Assembly (NCBI RefSeq): GCF_002776525.5
Contig: NC_045438.1
Coordinates: 148,902,095-148,966,094 of the forward strand
Direction: 5' to 3'
DNA length: 64,000 nucleotides
DNA from: Piliocolobus tephrosceles
Taxonomy: Eukaryota; Chordata; Mammalia; Primates; Cercopithecidae
Positions within the stretch are counted from its first letter, which is position 1; each line of letters starts with the position of its first letter. Shown piece by piece: positions 33,524 through 44,810 of this stretch. Position numbers and translations under genes: made by a program. Below the pieces are notes generated by a model that worked only from the letters and a program-made list of their open reading frames with translations, made no database searches and had not been told where the DNA came from.

Positions 33524-36500
33524 ATAACAGTATACTTTTAAACCATTCACCTCTTTTTATCACTTTTTCTGTTTTTTGTTTTCTGTTTTTTCCTGTTTTG
33601 AAATGTGTCTTTCTAATCTATGGAGATATTCTTCTTTGGTTTTCAAGCACAAATATGTATTGATTAGGTTACTCTATTTTCTATAATTTCTTTGAGTTTA
33701 GTGAAAAAGGATGAGATTTCATTTCACGCTTATTCTGCCATCCTAAATGGAAAGTTCAGTTTAAATTTCATATGTCATTTTCAAACTTCTGATATAAAAT
33801 ATATTCATGTATTATCAACAGTTTTTTTTAATTAGAATTTTTCTTTTACTTTTTAGGCTTATAGTGACGTTGTCTCATCTGCTAAAACCTTTCCTTGGGT
33901 AGCTACGAATATGATGTGCCGTTTAACTAGTAAAACTATTGAAAGCCTTCATAATTAACTTTATATCCAAAGAGGAATTATAACTAAGAAAATTTCTAGA
34001 TTGCTGCACTGAGAGAAATGTCACAACTTTATGGTATAAACATAATTGTCTTTGCTTGGCTGTTGATTCTGCTTGTGTTGTTTAAACCCTTGAACACTGA
34101 CAGCGACATCATTATAAAATGGACTTTATAAAACAATTCTGTGAATGCCTCGCTCTTTTAAGTCTTAGATGAATGAGAAATGGTAAAATATTTTATTACA
34201 GCTAACATTTGAGTTCTATTTCTATTAAATGCCAGAAGTATAGAACTTGATTACTCAGGGCCTTATGTACCAATTATTTTTATGGTGGAAAGAAATCCTC
34301 TTGGCGTGGGATTCCTCTGAAATAGAATGAATACCGTCAACTTCTTTGATGGATTCCTAAACACATGTTTTCATTTCTCTCGTACCGATAATGAAAAGTG
34401 TACAGATCCCTGTGGAGCATCACTTGTTATTTTCTGTTTCTTCTTTACCTGAAGATGCCTTTCTAGGAATTCACACTCTAAATAGGAACCTCCAGTTCAC
34501 TAAGTAGCCACCTCATAGTTGCATATTATTCCAACTGTGCTAGCAACAGCTGTGAATGAGAGAAATGCATATCATCATAGGGCTTATGGAGCTCAATATG
34601 TTAGTTCTGTTTATTCAAAAGACCACCTGTGTTTCTGGGGAAATTGGAGAAGTTCCAAAGGAGAATGAAGACACAGCAGACAGTCATGAAACCTTCAGAG
34701 CCATAAGCGGAAACATCATTGCTTTGGGTTAAACACAATGTGACAGTCCTGTGGGAAACTTGATTTCCAGTATCTATAGCACAGCATTTTTGGTTGGAAT
34801 ATTAATTAGCAAATAGATGGCTAAAATGCCCAGCTCTCTCTTCTCACATATAGAAAGGGTATGAAATTATGACTATCACTGTGAGAAGAAAATTACGTTG
34901 CTATGTGAAAAGAAATTCTAGTTGTCCATTTTTTAAAGCTATATTTTTCCTTGTTTACTTTAACATTTGTGGAGGTTGTTTTATTGACCCTAAATCCACA
35001 GACTTTCTGTTTTCTCTTGAATCGATAATCAGCCTATTTCCTCCTGGTTGTTGAGGGAAATTGAGTTACCTTGGGGCTCCTCGGCAAACCCTTCCCATCA
35101 AGAATTTCACTGTCACCCTGATGGGTCCTGACTTAAACAGAGAATGTGTGAGAGAAAGGTCGAATAATGAATGAATGAATGATGCATTGTGATGTCTGGT
35201 GCTCTCATATTACAGGCTGCTGAAGAAGGGACGAGGCAAAATTTGCCTGACAGGATACCTAAATTGAGCATAGCCTCAGGGTAGGAAAAATGCAAGTAAT
35301 TCACTTTTCTCTTTCTTGGTTGTGACCATGATGAGATTGAATTTGAGAACTATGCTGCCATAACAACATCAAGTTGCTCTATATGAACGGTGTTGTTGGC
35401 AGGGATCTTTCTCGACTTCCTCCTGCCCCATTAAAGGCTCTCTGGCAATACCGAAGGCATCCTGTCAGAACCGTGGCATGCACCCTGACACAGGCATTGG
35501 GCTAACTTTACATATCCACAGGCTGCTTCTTTACATACTCACAGAGTGTATGTACCTTAGGATCCCACAAGCAACTCAATATTACTTTACCTTAGAGAAA
35601 ACAGCTAATCGAGACAGAGCTGATTTAGAGGTGGCTTTTTTAAAGTGCTTCCAGAACACACTCTTCATTCTGGTTTGCCCAGCTTTGTTATGAAAGCATA
35701 GCTATATCATGGGGAAGCAAAACTTTCCACACAATATCATATACTCTCTGCCTGAGTTCTTTGATTCTTTGCACAGTGGTGCACGTCTATAGTGTTTCTT
35801 GCAGAATCCAGGGGTCATTCTTTAAAATGAGGTTGGGTAAATGTGCAGACTATGAAAGGAGATATTAGGTTTAAATGTTCTCCTCTAAGAGTCCAGGCTA
35901 CTCCTCTGCCAAAGCCAGCAAAACACCAAGGCAAAAGAAGATAGCCTCAGTGGGGTATTGTAATAGAAGACAGAGGCCAACCATACGCAAGATTGTAGTG
36001 TAATGCAGAAATCAAAAGTGTGGAAAAATCACAGTGGCAAGGGATAAAGTTCTTGGTTTTTGAAATGTGTTATACGTGTATATTTTTTCTTTTTTCCCCC
36101 ATCACCTCCCCCTGAACTTTTAATATGAAATTCTTGATGCTGCCAGAGACGCTATCTGTCACACAATGAGTATTTGTGTGGATTGCATTCTGGGCTGGGG
36201 CGGCTGAGCATTCTAGTGTGGCTAGCTAATTGGTAGTGAAAAGGAAATGCCTAGACTTGCCTAGGAGAAATTACCCAACTGTTCCCCTTGCAGCTGGTCT
36301 ACCTGAGAGTGGGTTTATGAGCCAAGCTCTGGTGAGGGGTGGCAGCAGTGGTTAAGAGGTCCTGCCAGTGAAGTCCCCCCTCAGAAAAGCATTCCACACC
36401 TGTGTTTCAGAGAATAAAATACCCTTTGTTAATTTCTCCCTCTCCTGTCTTTGCTAGTGTAACGGTGTGAGTTATTGAAAAATTAATTAGGGTCCTGTCC

Positions 36501-36584
36501 TTTTTGCTACTCTATACCTCACAAAAAGAATTAAAAAACGTAATTTTTTCTCCCCTTTAAGCAAGAAAAACGTTAAGAAGAGCT
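33121..36584. other. Unassigned sequence, few repeats
   Basis: About 3.5 kb with no recognised transposon apart from a (CA)n run. It includes a short (AATG)n at about 35165-35182. Several 60-70 codon frames are present but none has a recognisable domain. The low repeat density makes this one of the better stretches to test for conserved non-coding elements. Confidence 0.45.
33491..33521. repeat. (CA)n microsatellite
   Basis: About 15 uninterrupted CA units ending in 'cgtataac'. Confidence 0.97.
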
Positions 36585-36735
36585 ACTCACAGGCTGGTCC
36601 AGGAACCAACAGCAGCAGTATCTCCTAAAGACTTGCTAGAAATGGCAGTTCTTAGGCCCTATCTCAGACCTACAGATTCAGAATCTCTGAGGTGGGGACC
36701 AGCAACCTATGTTTTGATACATTTTCCAAGTGAGT
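36585..36735 (-). mobile_element. MER5A-like hAT DNA transposon
   Basis: 'cacaggctggtccaggaacc', 'aacagcagcagtatctccta', 'aaatggcagttcttaggccc', 'cagacctacagattcagaat' and 'ctctgaggtggggaccagca' follow the reverse complement of MER5A in order. The terminal inverted repeats are eroded. Confidence 0.82.
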
Positions 36736-37634
36736 TTTATGAAGTCTAAATTTGAGAAGGAATGGGAAGGGAGGAGATAATCTTTCTGGTTGTATACCAT
36801 CTAGATTGTCTCAGAGAGAAGAAGGTAAGAGACAGACAGGAGACAATGTAAGAAAGAGGGCTGGAGACCTCAGTACTTGGAAGGTAGAAGGCAGTGGGCT
36901 GTGTAGGTGACAAATGGCATCTATTCCCATGGATTTCCTCTGTAGGTAGCAAGTTGCCATTCCATGGGAATGCCTGGAGATCTATCATCACATTGTGGCC
37001 TTGTGAGTGACAGTGAGGATCCTGGCTACTGACTTTGGCTTGGAAAGCATGGGCACTGCTAGTAGAGTCATTCCATCTATCTGAGTGCCATATGAGCTTG
37101 GACAATGGGCATTGCTTGGGGAGACTACCAAGGATGGAAAGCCAGAGGCCCCTCTCCCAGGACTCTTGGACTGTGTCAGCCCAGGGTTTTCAGATAATCC
37201 CAGCACAGTAGGGTCCAATCCCTGTAATTTGCCTCATATTGGATTTTCTTCCAATTTTGGCCAGTGGGGAACAAACAAGACTTAGTACAATTTCAAAAAT
37301 AAATGAAATAGATATGAATGTATTATAGAAACCACTCCTAGTCATATCAGTAGAAGAAATATTATTCAGGAAGACACATTAAGTATGAGAATGTTTGTTC
37401 CCCTCTGCCTTTAGAAAAAGTGAAGAATTCTTATGCCTGATATCCTCTGAGAACTGCTTCTTAGAAGGTGTTTAGTAAATTCATTGGTTAACTAACAGGC
37501 AAAGGGAAGACATATCTTTCCCTTGTTTGTCTCTATGTGAAAAAACTTTTAGAAACACTTAAGGAGATATAAGAAAAATAAAGTGACACAACTGATTCGT
37601 TTAAGGTTGAGCTGCAGAAAACCACATGTGTTGC
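36736..37634. other. Unassigned sequence
   Basis: A moderately GC-richer stretch. A 119-codon minus-strand frame (36746-37105) and a 66-codon plus-strand frame (37085-37285) lie here. Neither has a domain or clear start context. No repeat family was assigned. Confidence 0.4.
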
Positions 37635-37775
37635 AGTGGAAAGAAGGCAGGAGTGGGAGCTTCGGCTTTGATTCCCACTCTGTCACTTACTGGCTGTGTG
37701 ACTTCAGGGAGGGTGATTTTATTTTTCTATGATTTGGCTTAATTTTCTGGGTCTTCGTTTCATTAGAGATTTCTG
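37635..37775 (+). mobile_element. MIR
   Basis: 'gtggaaagaaggcaggagtg', 'gattcccactctgtcactta' and 'ctggctgtgtgacttcaggg' match the MIR core in order. Confidence 0.85.
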
Positions 37776-38105
37776 TAGCTCTTTCTTTCTCATCATAGAG
37801 GTTCTGGTTAGATATCATTTGCTGAGAATGTCCTTCCCTTCCCTCTCTTTTTAAAATATACACCCCAATACCACTCCATCCCTCTTTTTTTGCTTAGCTT
37901 TTTCTTCTTGGCGTTTATCAGAAATTGTGTCATTTATTTACAAATTTGCTTGCTTATAGCCTGTTTCCCCCCCCCTACAAAGTAAGCTCTATGAGGATAG
38001 GAACTCAGTCCATCTTGTTCATACCTTTAAACTGATGTCTAGAGAGTGCTTACCAATGGTAGGACTTCATGCATATTTTTTTGAATGAATGAATGAATGA
38101 GTAAG
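37776..38105 (+). mobile_element. L2 3' end
   Basis: 'ttgctgagaatgtccttccc', 'agtaagctctatgaggatag', 'gaactcagtccatcttgttc' and a terminal 'tgaatgaatgaatga' give the L2 3' end in the forward direction. Confidence 0.85.
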
Positions 38106-38124
38106 TGAATAAATCATCTGTAAG

Positions 38125-38270
38125 AACTTGGGCTTTGGAGTCAGAGAGACCAGGATTTGATACATGATTCTGACGCTGACCAGTAACAATAACCTAAGAC
38201 ATGATACTTTATCTCTCTCAGCCTGTAAAACAAATAATTAAATAAAATAATGTAGGTAAAAGACAACTGA
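38125..38270 (+). mobile_element. MIR
   Basis: 'gggctttggagtcagagaga', 'ccaggatttgatacatgatt' and a later 'tttatctctctcagcctgta' match the MIR order. Its 3' part runs into AATAA-type simple sequence. Confidence 0.8.
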
Positions 38271-38559
38271 TTGTACAGTACTTAAGAAACAGTGATTGAG
38301 TGAATGAATGAAGCTTGTAAAAGAACTTTTAAAGGGAAAAATCTATAGCAATATAAAAAGTTAATAATGATATAATTAATAATAATAAGGCTAAAAGATC
38401 CTTCTAAGGTGAGGTTCTAATGCTTATCTGCTGTGAATGGAAAAACATACCTAGAAGGCTTGTGAGAATTGCCCATACCATGTTCATACCGTGAAACAAT
38501 GAAGAGACACAAACTTTCCCATCTCCATTTTCTTGTGAAAAGTTTCATTATAACCCATC

Positions 38560-38700
38560 ATACATGGGAGTGTAAAAACCACCTCAAACTCTGGAATGCA
38601 TGCCAGATGACTTGTGTTTTAATTCTAGTTCTGTTACTAACAAGCCTGGCAATCAGTGGCATGCAATAACTTCTGTGTTATTTCATCTTCAAAATGTGGT
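38560..38700 (+). mobile_element. MIR, diverged
   Basis: 'ctctggaatgcatgccagat', 'gtgttttaattctagttctg' and 'ttactaacaagcctggcaat' fit the MIR core. Its end overlaps a perfect 22-bp tandem duplication. Confidence 0.6.
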
Positions 38701-38720
38701 TATTTCATCTTCAAAATGTG
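38677..38720. repeat. Perfect 22-bp tandem duplication
   Basis: Two identical 22-bp units at 38677-38698 and 38699-38720, each starting 'gttatttcatcttc' and ending 'aaaatgtg'. The lack of mismatches means it is recent or has been maintained. Confidence 0.95.
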
Positions 38721-39070
38721 GACAGAGAAGGAGATGATCTTGATAGCGTTTCTCAGTTGCAAATATTCTATGAAAATATTTACTTTCTTAGAGCCTTTCT
38801 ATAGGGACCTTTGATTTTTGATCACTCGAGCCTTGTTTTAACCATGAGCTTGGACAATCAGTGTGACATGAGGCATTTATTTAGCACATGCTATACAAAC
38901 TCTAGCACATCAAAGGTCTTCATTCCTTATGCCACGACTTTTATTAAGAGGCCTTAGTAAAACTGTAGATTTTAAATATTTAAGGTGCCACAGGTCAGCT
39001 TTCAATGTTCCTAATATTGGGAGAACATGAATGTATTGACAATTGTTATGAGGAGAATGAGGAGTTGTCA

Positions 39071-39720
39071 TTTTTTTCTTTTGCTAAATGAAATTTATCT
39101 TTATTCCATAAAAAAAAATTGTACCGTCGAGAAATTGTGGGGACTAGGAAGTCAAAGTGAGAGATTCAACCCACATGGGTTTAGAACCAATAGTTAAGTT
39201 TGTTTCAAATGCTTCTGTCCCAAAATCTGAATATGAATGAAATGAAAAAAACAAAAACATAAAGCAACGAAGAGTGTATATAACAAATCTTATGAAAATC
39301 AGTTTCTAAAAAGAAGAAACTTTAAGAGGAAACACAGATCTCCTTGAGTTGCCATCTGCTTGGCTATTCTAAATTCAGAACACAAATCACTCTGCATAAA
39401 AAGGTTCCTGGATGACCAGCAGCTCTTCTGGCAATGGCTGGAGGAAGCCTATGGAGACAAAGTCCAACTTAGGGCATCCCTGGCCTCTGGCTCTCATAAG
39501 CTGCAAGTCTTAGCTCTTGGTTTGGCTGATGTACTCTCCTGAGGGCACAAGGTATACTTTTGAGTCCATAACGGTCTGAACAGCCTCCATGACTTTGAGG
39601 CTAGTGATGAGTTATTCTGCTAAATTGATTTTTCCCCTCCTGTCCTCCTGCTGCATGGTTGCCTGAACTATGTAAACTGATACTTGATTGTACCAGAACA
39701 AAATCCCAATATACATACAA
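39071..39720 (-). pseudogene. Possible processed retrocopy 3' end, parent unknown
   Basis: Read on the minus strand, the segment looks like the tail of an mRNA. A protein-like frame contains KVMEAVQTVMDSKVYLVPSG and ends in SQTKS with a TAA stop at 39510-39512. About 400 nt of UTR-like sequence follows, then AATAAA (complement of 39100-39105), and about 20 nt later an A-run (complement of 39071-39077). An in-frame stop lies upstream (near 39615), so the copy would be dead. Upstream the frame becomes unconvincing beyond about 39720. No flanking duplication was found and I do not recognise the parent. It could also be coincidence. Confidence 0.35.
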
Positions 39721-41230
39721 AATGTCTGACTATTTAATTGTTCAATTTTTCTATTCCTACCTACTTCAAAATTTCTTGTATTTCGTTGTCTTTCTACTTA
39801 CATCCAAAATTATGATGTATTTTTTTATCCCCCACTAGTATCTTGAGTTTATGATTATAAAAGGTTGTAGAGAAGGGAAACACCTCAAAAACAGGTTGAT
39901 GAAGTGATTGAATCTGTAAAGAACCAGCATAATGTTCCATACTGCATGGTTACCCAATATTAATGTGTACCGAGGAGCACCAAGGTGACAGAGGCCTTTT
40001 TAAAAAAGGAGATAAGAGACTCAGTAGAGCATTTTAATGCAGCCTCATCTCACTCATCCTCAATTATTAGGACTACGTTCACTACTGTTTTTAAAAATGT
40101 GCATGCAAATAGAATCATTAGTCTATAATTAATGCTGCTTGTTCCTGGGAGCTGTGCCGTGGCCTCTGGATTATGTGGAGAACGCTGCCTGTGCTGGCTG
40201 GCCTGCATTCTCACTACTGTCATTTACTGTGTGCGGTGGCTATGGGCGTAACATGGGCTTCTGTTCCCTGCCATGCTTCGGTGCTCCCTTCCAGTGAACA
40301 GGCAATAAAGTCAAATTTAAAGGAATTCCACTCTGGAATTCCAAAGAGGTGAAAACAAGCACTCAGAGAGCAGTTTACATTTTTCTTGTGCATATCAGAT
40401 GCTTTGCTAAGTGTCTTTCTGTGTAGGATTGAATCAGGGCTGTAGTCCATTCGGGGGAAAAAAGTGTCCAACCACAAACAAAGGCGCAAAGTTGTTAGCA
40501 TATGATTTTGCATATGATTTGCATGTTAATGGTCCAACGTCAAAACATACAGTCATCTACCTGTCCCTGTTCCTTCCCCTCTATTGTCAAGATTGGCTGA
40601 TTAGTCTTATTAAAATTAACTCTTAGGTTTCTACCAGCCTCAATTGCAACAAAATGAAAAGCTGTTGCAATGACACGCGATGTAAATTGTTCAGATTCTA
40701 CTGGAAGACCCCTCATGTTGATGATAAAAAGCTAAAGTGAAGAAGTCAGTTGCATGAAATAAAATTTCAATTTGTGAGATGAGATACTGATGGTTATTAC
40801 TTTTATTCCTCAAGCCCACTTTTTCTTCTTCTCATTGCCATAAAGCTCCAAAACACTATTTGAATGTTCTGTCAATTAGCCCTTTCAAATAGACTTATGT
40901 TTAAACAAGCAAACAAAAAATCTAAGGTCATATGCATAAGAGGTACTCGTGTTTCTATAAAATTAAATATTCTGGATATTTAGGAATGAAAGGAAACAAA
41001 ATGAAACACATGTCAAGTAGAAAATTTTGATGAAGAACATATTTGTCCAAGGATGACATCTTAGGTAACATTTTGGTGGGTGGAGTGAAGGTGTGTTCAT
41101 GGAAGGTGTTTTCCCCAAATTAGTAGCAGAGAAAGACACTAAATTTGGAAACACCTGCTAATAAGGGTGAGATATTTGATTTCAGAGTCCAGTTAATTCA
41201 GAAGTGATTATAGCTCTCTGACCTAGTTAG
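39721..41230. other. Unassigned sequence
   Basis: No confident gene or repeat. A 97-codon minus-strand frame (40220-40513) has no recognisable domain. Confidence 0.45.
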
Positions 41231-41236
41231 ATCTGT

Positions 41237-41239
<3 letters not shown>

Positions 41240-41269
<30 letters not shown>
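41240..41269. repeat. (CA)n microsatellite
   Basis: About 15 CA units ending in 'cgttcttg'. Confidence 0.97.
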
Positions 41270-41272
<3 letters not shown>

Positions 41273-41559
41273 CTTGAGAATTTAAATAATTGTATTAGGA
41301 ATAATATCAATGTTTTATATTATTGCTAAAAGGTGTAAAGTTATTGCCAAGATGATACATACTATGCAAGAATACAAAGAGACATAATAAAATCTCTGTC
41401 CTCAATTCAACTAAGGTCTAGCTGGGAAGACAAGTCAGACTCACATAAAAATGTAGCTAAAATTTTACAGCTCATAAAGGCTTAAGAGTCAGAGGAAGTA
41501 AGTTATGGTGTCAGAAAAAGTTCTTCACAAATCTCAGGAGATAGCAAAGCCAATTATAA

Positions 41560-41900
41560 TATCATTCATTTGTGCATTTACTCAGTTAATATTTATTGAT
41601 GGCCTATGTGTTAGTCAGAAATAAAGCAGTAAGTGGGACACAGTTTCTGTTTCCTGATTCAATGATAGCTAGTAAATACTTTAGCTTGTATAGTATGGTG
41701 GGATTTGTTAAACCTTTTTTTTTTGTTTTTTTTTATTTAATTTTTTAATCAATACGACCTTAAGATGATGGTATTTATTATTCCTATGAAATATTCTCAG
41801 GGAGATAAGTGGGTTTTCTAAGTCCCATAACAATCAGGTGGCTGAGGTTGGACTTGAACTCTGATCTTTCAATTTCAGGTTTGCTAGCATCTCTAATACA
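41560..41900. repeat. Ancient repeat fragments (L2/MIR age)
   Basis: 41560-41660 carries 'ttactcagttaatatttatt' and 'agaaataaagcagtaagtgg'. 41770-41890 carries 'ggctgaggttggacttgaac' and 'tctgatctttcaatttcagg', which resembles a reversed MIR-type end. Both are heavily diverged. Confidence 0.4.
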
Positions 41901-42008
41901 CCCGAACAGATAGAGCAATATAACTGGAGTGAGGGTTACATGTATAGGAGAAAAGAAAAAGCATCTGAAACATTTAGCAAGGCTAAGACTGTGAAAGCTC
42001 TTAAAGGT

Positions 42009-42936
42009 TAGGCTAAGAAGGAACTTAAAACAAATTTACAAGAAAAAACAACCCCATTAAAAAGCATGCAAAGGATATGAACAGACATTTTTCAAAGGAA
42101 GACATATATGCAGCCCACGAACATATGAAAAAAAAAAGCTTAAGCTTATCATTACTTATCATTAGAGAAATGCAAATCAAAACCACAATGAGATACCATC
42201 TCACACCAGTCAGAATGGCGATTTTTAAAAGGTCGAGAAACAAATATGCCTGCGAGGTTGTGAAGAAATAGGAATGTTTTTACAATGGGAATGTAAATTA
42301 GTTCAACCATTGTGGAACACACTGTAGCAATTCCTCAAAGATTTAGAACCAGAAATACCATTTGACCCAGCAATCCCATTATTGGGTATATACCCAAAAA
42401 AGTAGATACCATTCTCCTATAAGGACACATGCATGTGTATGTTCAGGGCAGCACTATTCACAATAACAAAGACATGGAATCAACCCAAATGCCCATCAAT
42501 GATAGACTGGATAAAGAAAATGTGGTACATATACACCATGGAATACTGTACAGCCATAAAAAGGAATGAGATCATGTCCTTTGCAGGGACATGGATGGAG
42601 CTGAAAGCTATTATTCTCAGAAAACTAATGCAGGAACAGAAAACCAAACACCACATGTTCTCACTTACAAGTGGGAGCTGAACAATGAGAACACATGGAC
42701 ACTCGGAGGGGAATAACATACACCGGGGCCTGGTGGGGGATTGCTGGGGATGGGAGAGCATCAGGAAAAATAGCTAATGCATGCTGGACTTAGGTATCTA
42801 GGTGATGGGTTGATAGGTGCAGCAAACCACCATGGCACGTGTTTACACATGTATCAAACCTGCATATCCTGTACATGAACCCTGGAATTTAAAATAAAAT
42901 AAAATAGAATAAAATTTTAAAAGACTAGGCTAAGAA
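42009..42936 (+). mobile_element. L1 3' segment, forward, with TSD
   Basis: Body about 42027-42915. It holds the ORF2 C-terminal coding part ('gatatgaacagacatttttc', 'gcagcactattcacaataac') and the 3' end ('ggtgcagcaaaccaccatgg', 'aatttaaaataaaataaaat'). A flanking duplication 'taggctaagaa' lies at 42009-42019 and 42926-42936. The frame at 42433-42681 is the ORF2p C-terminus (ends KHHMFSLTSGS). A small local duplication near 42146-42166 inserts extra codons after HMKK. It is 5'-truncated and inactive. Confidence 0.93.
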
Positions 42937-43170
42937 ATTTGGCAATGGGAACCATTACATTTTCAATGAAAGAATTTTAGTAAAGAAAGACATTTCTTAA
43001 TCAAATTAATCCTATGGTAATGTGCAGCATTAGCTCAAGATGGAGAAACTGGTGGCAACAGAGTAGCCACTATCCTGCTATGAGGTAACAAACATGTTTA
43101 CTCCAACACTTACGGAGTAGAGTTGACCTTCATGACCAGAGGTTGTCAGAGACATGGAAGAAAATGAGCA

Positions 43171-43178
43171 TATATAAG
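43171..43178 (+). promoter_or_regulatory. TATA-like string just upstream of the retrocopy
   Basis: 'tatataag' lies in pre-existing flanking DNA and overlaps the left target duplication, some 10-15 bp before the retrocopy begins. It resembles a TATA box by sequence only. No initiator or transcription evidence is available. Confidence 0.3.
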
Positions 43179-43871
43179 AATTCTGAGATGCGCCACGGCT
43201 TCGGTAGCGACGGCAGCTCTGCGAGGGCCTGAGCTGTGCAAGCACCTCCCCCAGGAGACCGTTGCAGTCGGCCAGCCCCCTTCTCCACGGTAACCATGTG
43301 TGACCGAAAGGCCTTGATCAAAAATGCGGACATGTCGGAAGAGATGCAACAGGACTCGGTGGAGTGCGCTACTCAGGCGCTGGAGAAATACAACATAGAG
43401 AAGGACATTGCGGCTCATATCAAGAAGGAATTTGACAAGAAGTACAATCCCACCTGGCATTGCATCGTGGGGAGGAACTTCGGCAGTTATGTGACACATG
43501 AAACCAAACACTTCATCTACTTCTACCTGGGCCAAGTGGCCATTCTTCTGTTCAAATCTGGTTAAAAGCATGGACTGTGCCACACACCCAGTGATCCATC
43601 CAAAAACAAGGACTGCAGCCTAAATTCCAAATACCAGAGACTGAAATTTTCAGCCTTGCTAAGGGAACACCTCGATGTTTGAACCTTTGTTGTGTTTTGT
43701 ACAGGGCATTCTCTGTACTAATTTGTTGTGGTTATAAAACAATTAGCAGAATAGCCTACATTTGTATTTATTTTCTATTCCATACTTCTGCCCATGTTGT
43801 TTTCTCTCAGTCCATTCCTTTAAAAAATAAATCTGTTGCAGATGTGAAAAAAAAAAAAAAAAAAGAATTCT
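43176..43871 (+). mobile_element. DYNLL1: DYNLL1 processed retrocopy (L1-mediated insertion)
   Basis: An intronless copy of the dynein light chain LC8-type 1 mRNA. It has a GC-rich 5' UTR-like leader (about 43190-43295), an open frame (43296-43565), a 3' UTR with a final 'aaaaaataaatctgttgcag' (AATAAA, about 43826) and an A-tail of about 18 at 43847-43864. A 9-bp duplication 'aagaattct' at 43176-43184 and 43863-43871 marks an L1-type insertion. No intron is visible. Confidence 0.95.
43296..43565 (+). CDS. DYNLL1: Intact LC8-type dynein light chain retrocopy
   Basis: The frame encodes 89 residues, the normal length of DYNLL1 (LC8), a small homodimeric hub that binds short peptide motifs in dynein intermediate chain and many other partners in the cytoplasm. 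The start is MCDRKALIKNADMSEEMQQD and the end is YLGQVAILLFKSG. By my recollection of the conserved protein, the only difference is Leu for Val at residue 7; the partner-groove strand (WHCIVGRNFGSYVTHE) is unchanged. ATG at 43296 sits in 'gtaaccatgt', matching the parent leader. There is no frameshift or stop. As a retrocopy with no proven promoter it is most likely an untranscribed processed pseudogene, but it is coding-competent. It is not DYNLL2, because the 3' UTR and the N-terminus fit DYNLL1. Confidence 0.9.
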   Translation: MCDRKALIKNADMSEEMQQDSVECATQALEKYNIEKDIAAHIKKEFDKKYNPTWHCIVGRNFGSYVTHETKHFIYFYLGQVAILLFKSG

Positions 43872-44285
43872 TCCTGAGAAATAAGTGACAGGATTGATGA
43901 CTGCTTGTATATAGGGTTTGGGGAAAAGAAAACATTGAATTTGTGTCCCAAATTGTAAACTTGAGAAGTTGAGAATGAATAGTTGTCCTACTGACAAAAA
44001 GGAAAAGCAAGACAAACAAACAAACAAAAAAGAAAACAAAGAAAAAGAAAGTAGGAGGAATTGGTAGGAATCTTATTTCAGGGGGAGATGGTATATCTAG
44101 GTTGAATGTGTTGGGAGAAAAGTGATATTGTCATATTCAATAAGAAATACACACCTGTCAGCTGATTTTGAAGGCCTGGGTTCAGTGAAGAGACTTTGAC
44201 ATGTGGATTTGAAAGGCTTTTCCAAAAATGTCATCTCCAGTGGAAAGCTTGTTGTTTGATGAGATCTGAGGGACGTGCGGAGTAT

Positions 44286-44615
44286 GAAAAAACAAAGGGC
44301 AGGCCGGGCGCGGTGGCTGAAGCCTGTAATCCCAGCACTTTGGGAGGCCAAGACGGGCGGATCACGAGGTCAGGAGATCGAGACCATCCTGGCTAACACG
44401 GTGAAACCCGTCTCTACTAAAAATACAAAAAACTAGCCGGGCGAGGTGGCAGGCGCCTGGAGTCCCAGCTACTCAGGAGGCTGAGGCAGGAGAATGGTGG
44501 GAACCCGGGAGGCGGAGCTTGCAGTGAGCTGAGATCCGGCCACTGCACTCCAGCCTGGGCGACAGAGCGAGACTCCGTCTCAAAAAAAAAAAAGAAAAAG
44601 AAAAAACAAAGGGCA
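44286..44615 (+). mobile_element. AluYRa-like Alu (Old World monkey type), perfect TSD
   Basis: Body 44302-44599. A perfect 16-bp duplication lies at 44286-44301 and 44600-44615. The body has 'ggtggctgaagcctgtaatc', 'gccaagacgggcggatcacg', 'aaactagccgggcgaggtgg' and 'gagatccggccactgcactc'. I associate the last two with cercopithecid AluY lineages rather than the human AluY consensus. Low divergence and the clean duplication indicate a fairly recent insertion. Confidence 0.93.
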
Positions 44616-44669
44616 AACGACTAAACATTGTGAAAACCACCATGGATTTTTGATGAATAATTATGCTCA

Positions 44670-44810
44670 GGGGATGGCTACATCATTTTCCATGATATAA
44701 TTATTATGCATTACATGCCTTTATTAAAATATCCCATGTACCCCATAAATATATATACATACTACATACCCACAAAAATTAAAAATTAAAAAATTAAAAA
44801 TATTATCCTC
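44670..44810 (+). mobile_element. Old L1 3' end fragment
   Basis: 'ttattaaaatatcccatgta', 'ccccataaatatatatacat' and 'aaaaattaaaaattaaaaaa' match the 3' end of older primate L1 (L1PB/L1MA type). Confidence 0.7.

Noticed and set aside
36746..37105. 119-codon minus-strand frame
   Set aside because: No domain, no convincing start and no splice or retrocopy marks. It overlaps other frames, as expected by chance.
43190..43295. GC-rich patch considered as a CpG-island promoter
   Set aside because: It is the copied 5' leader of the DYNLL1 mRNA and is only about 100 bp long.
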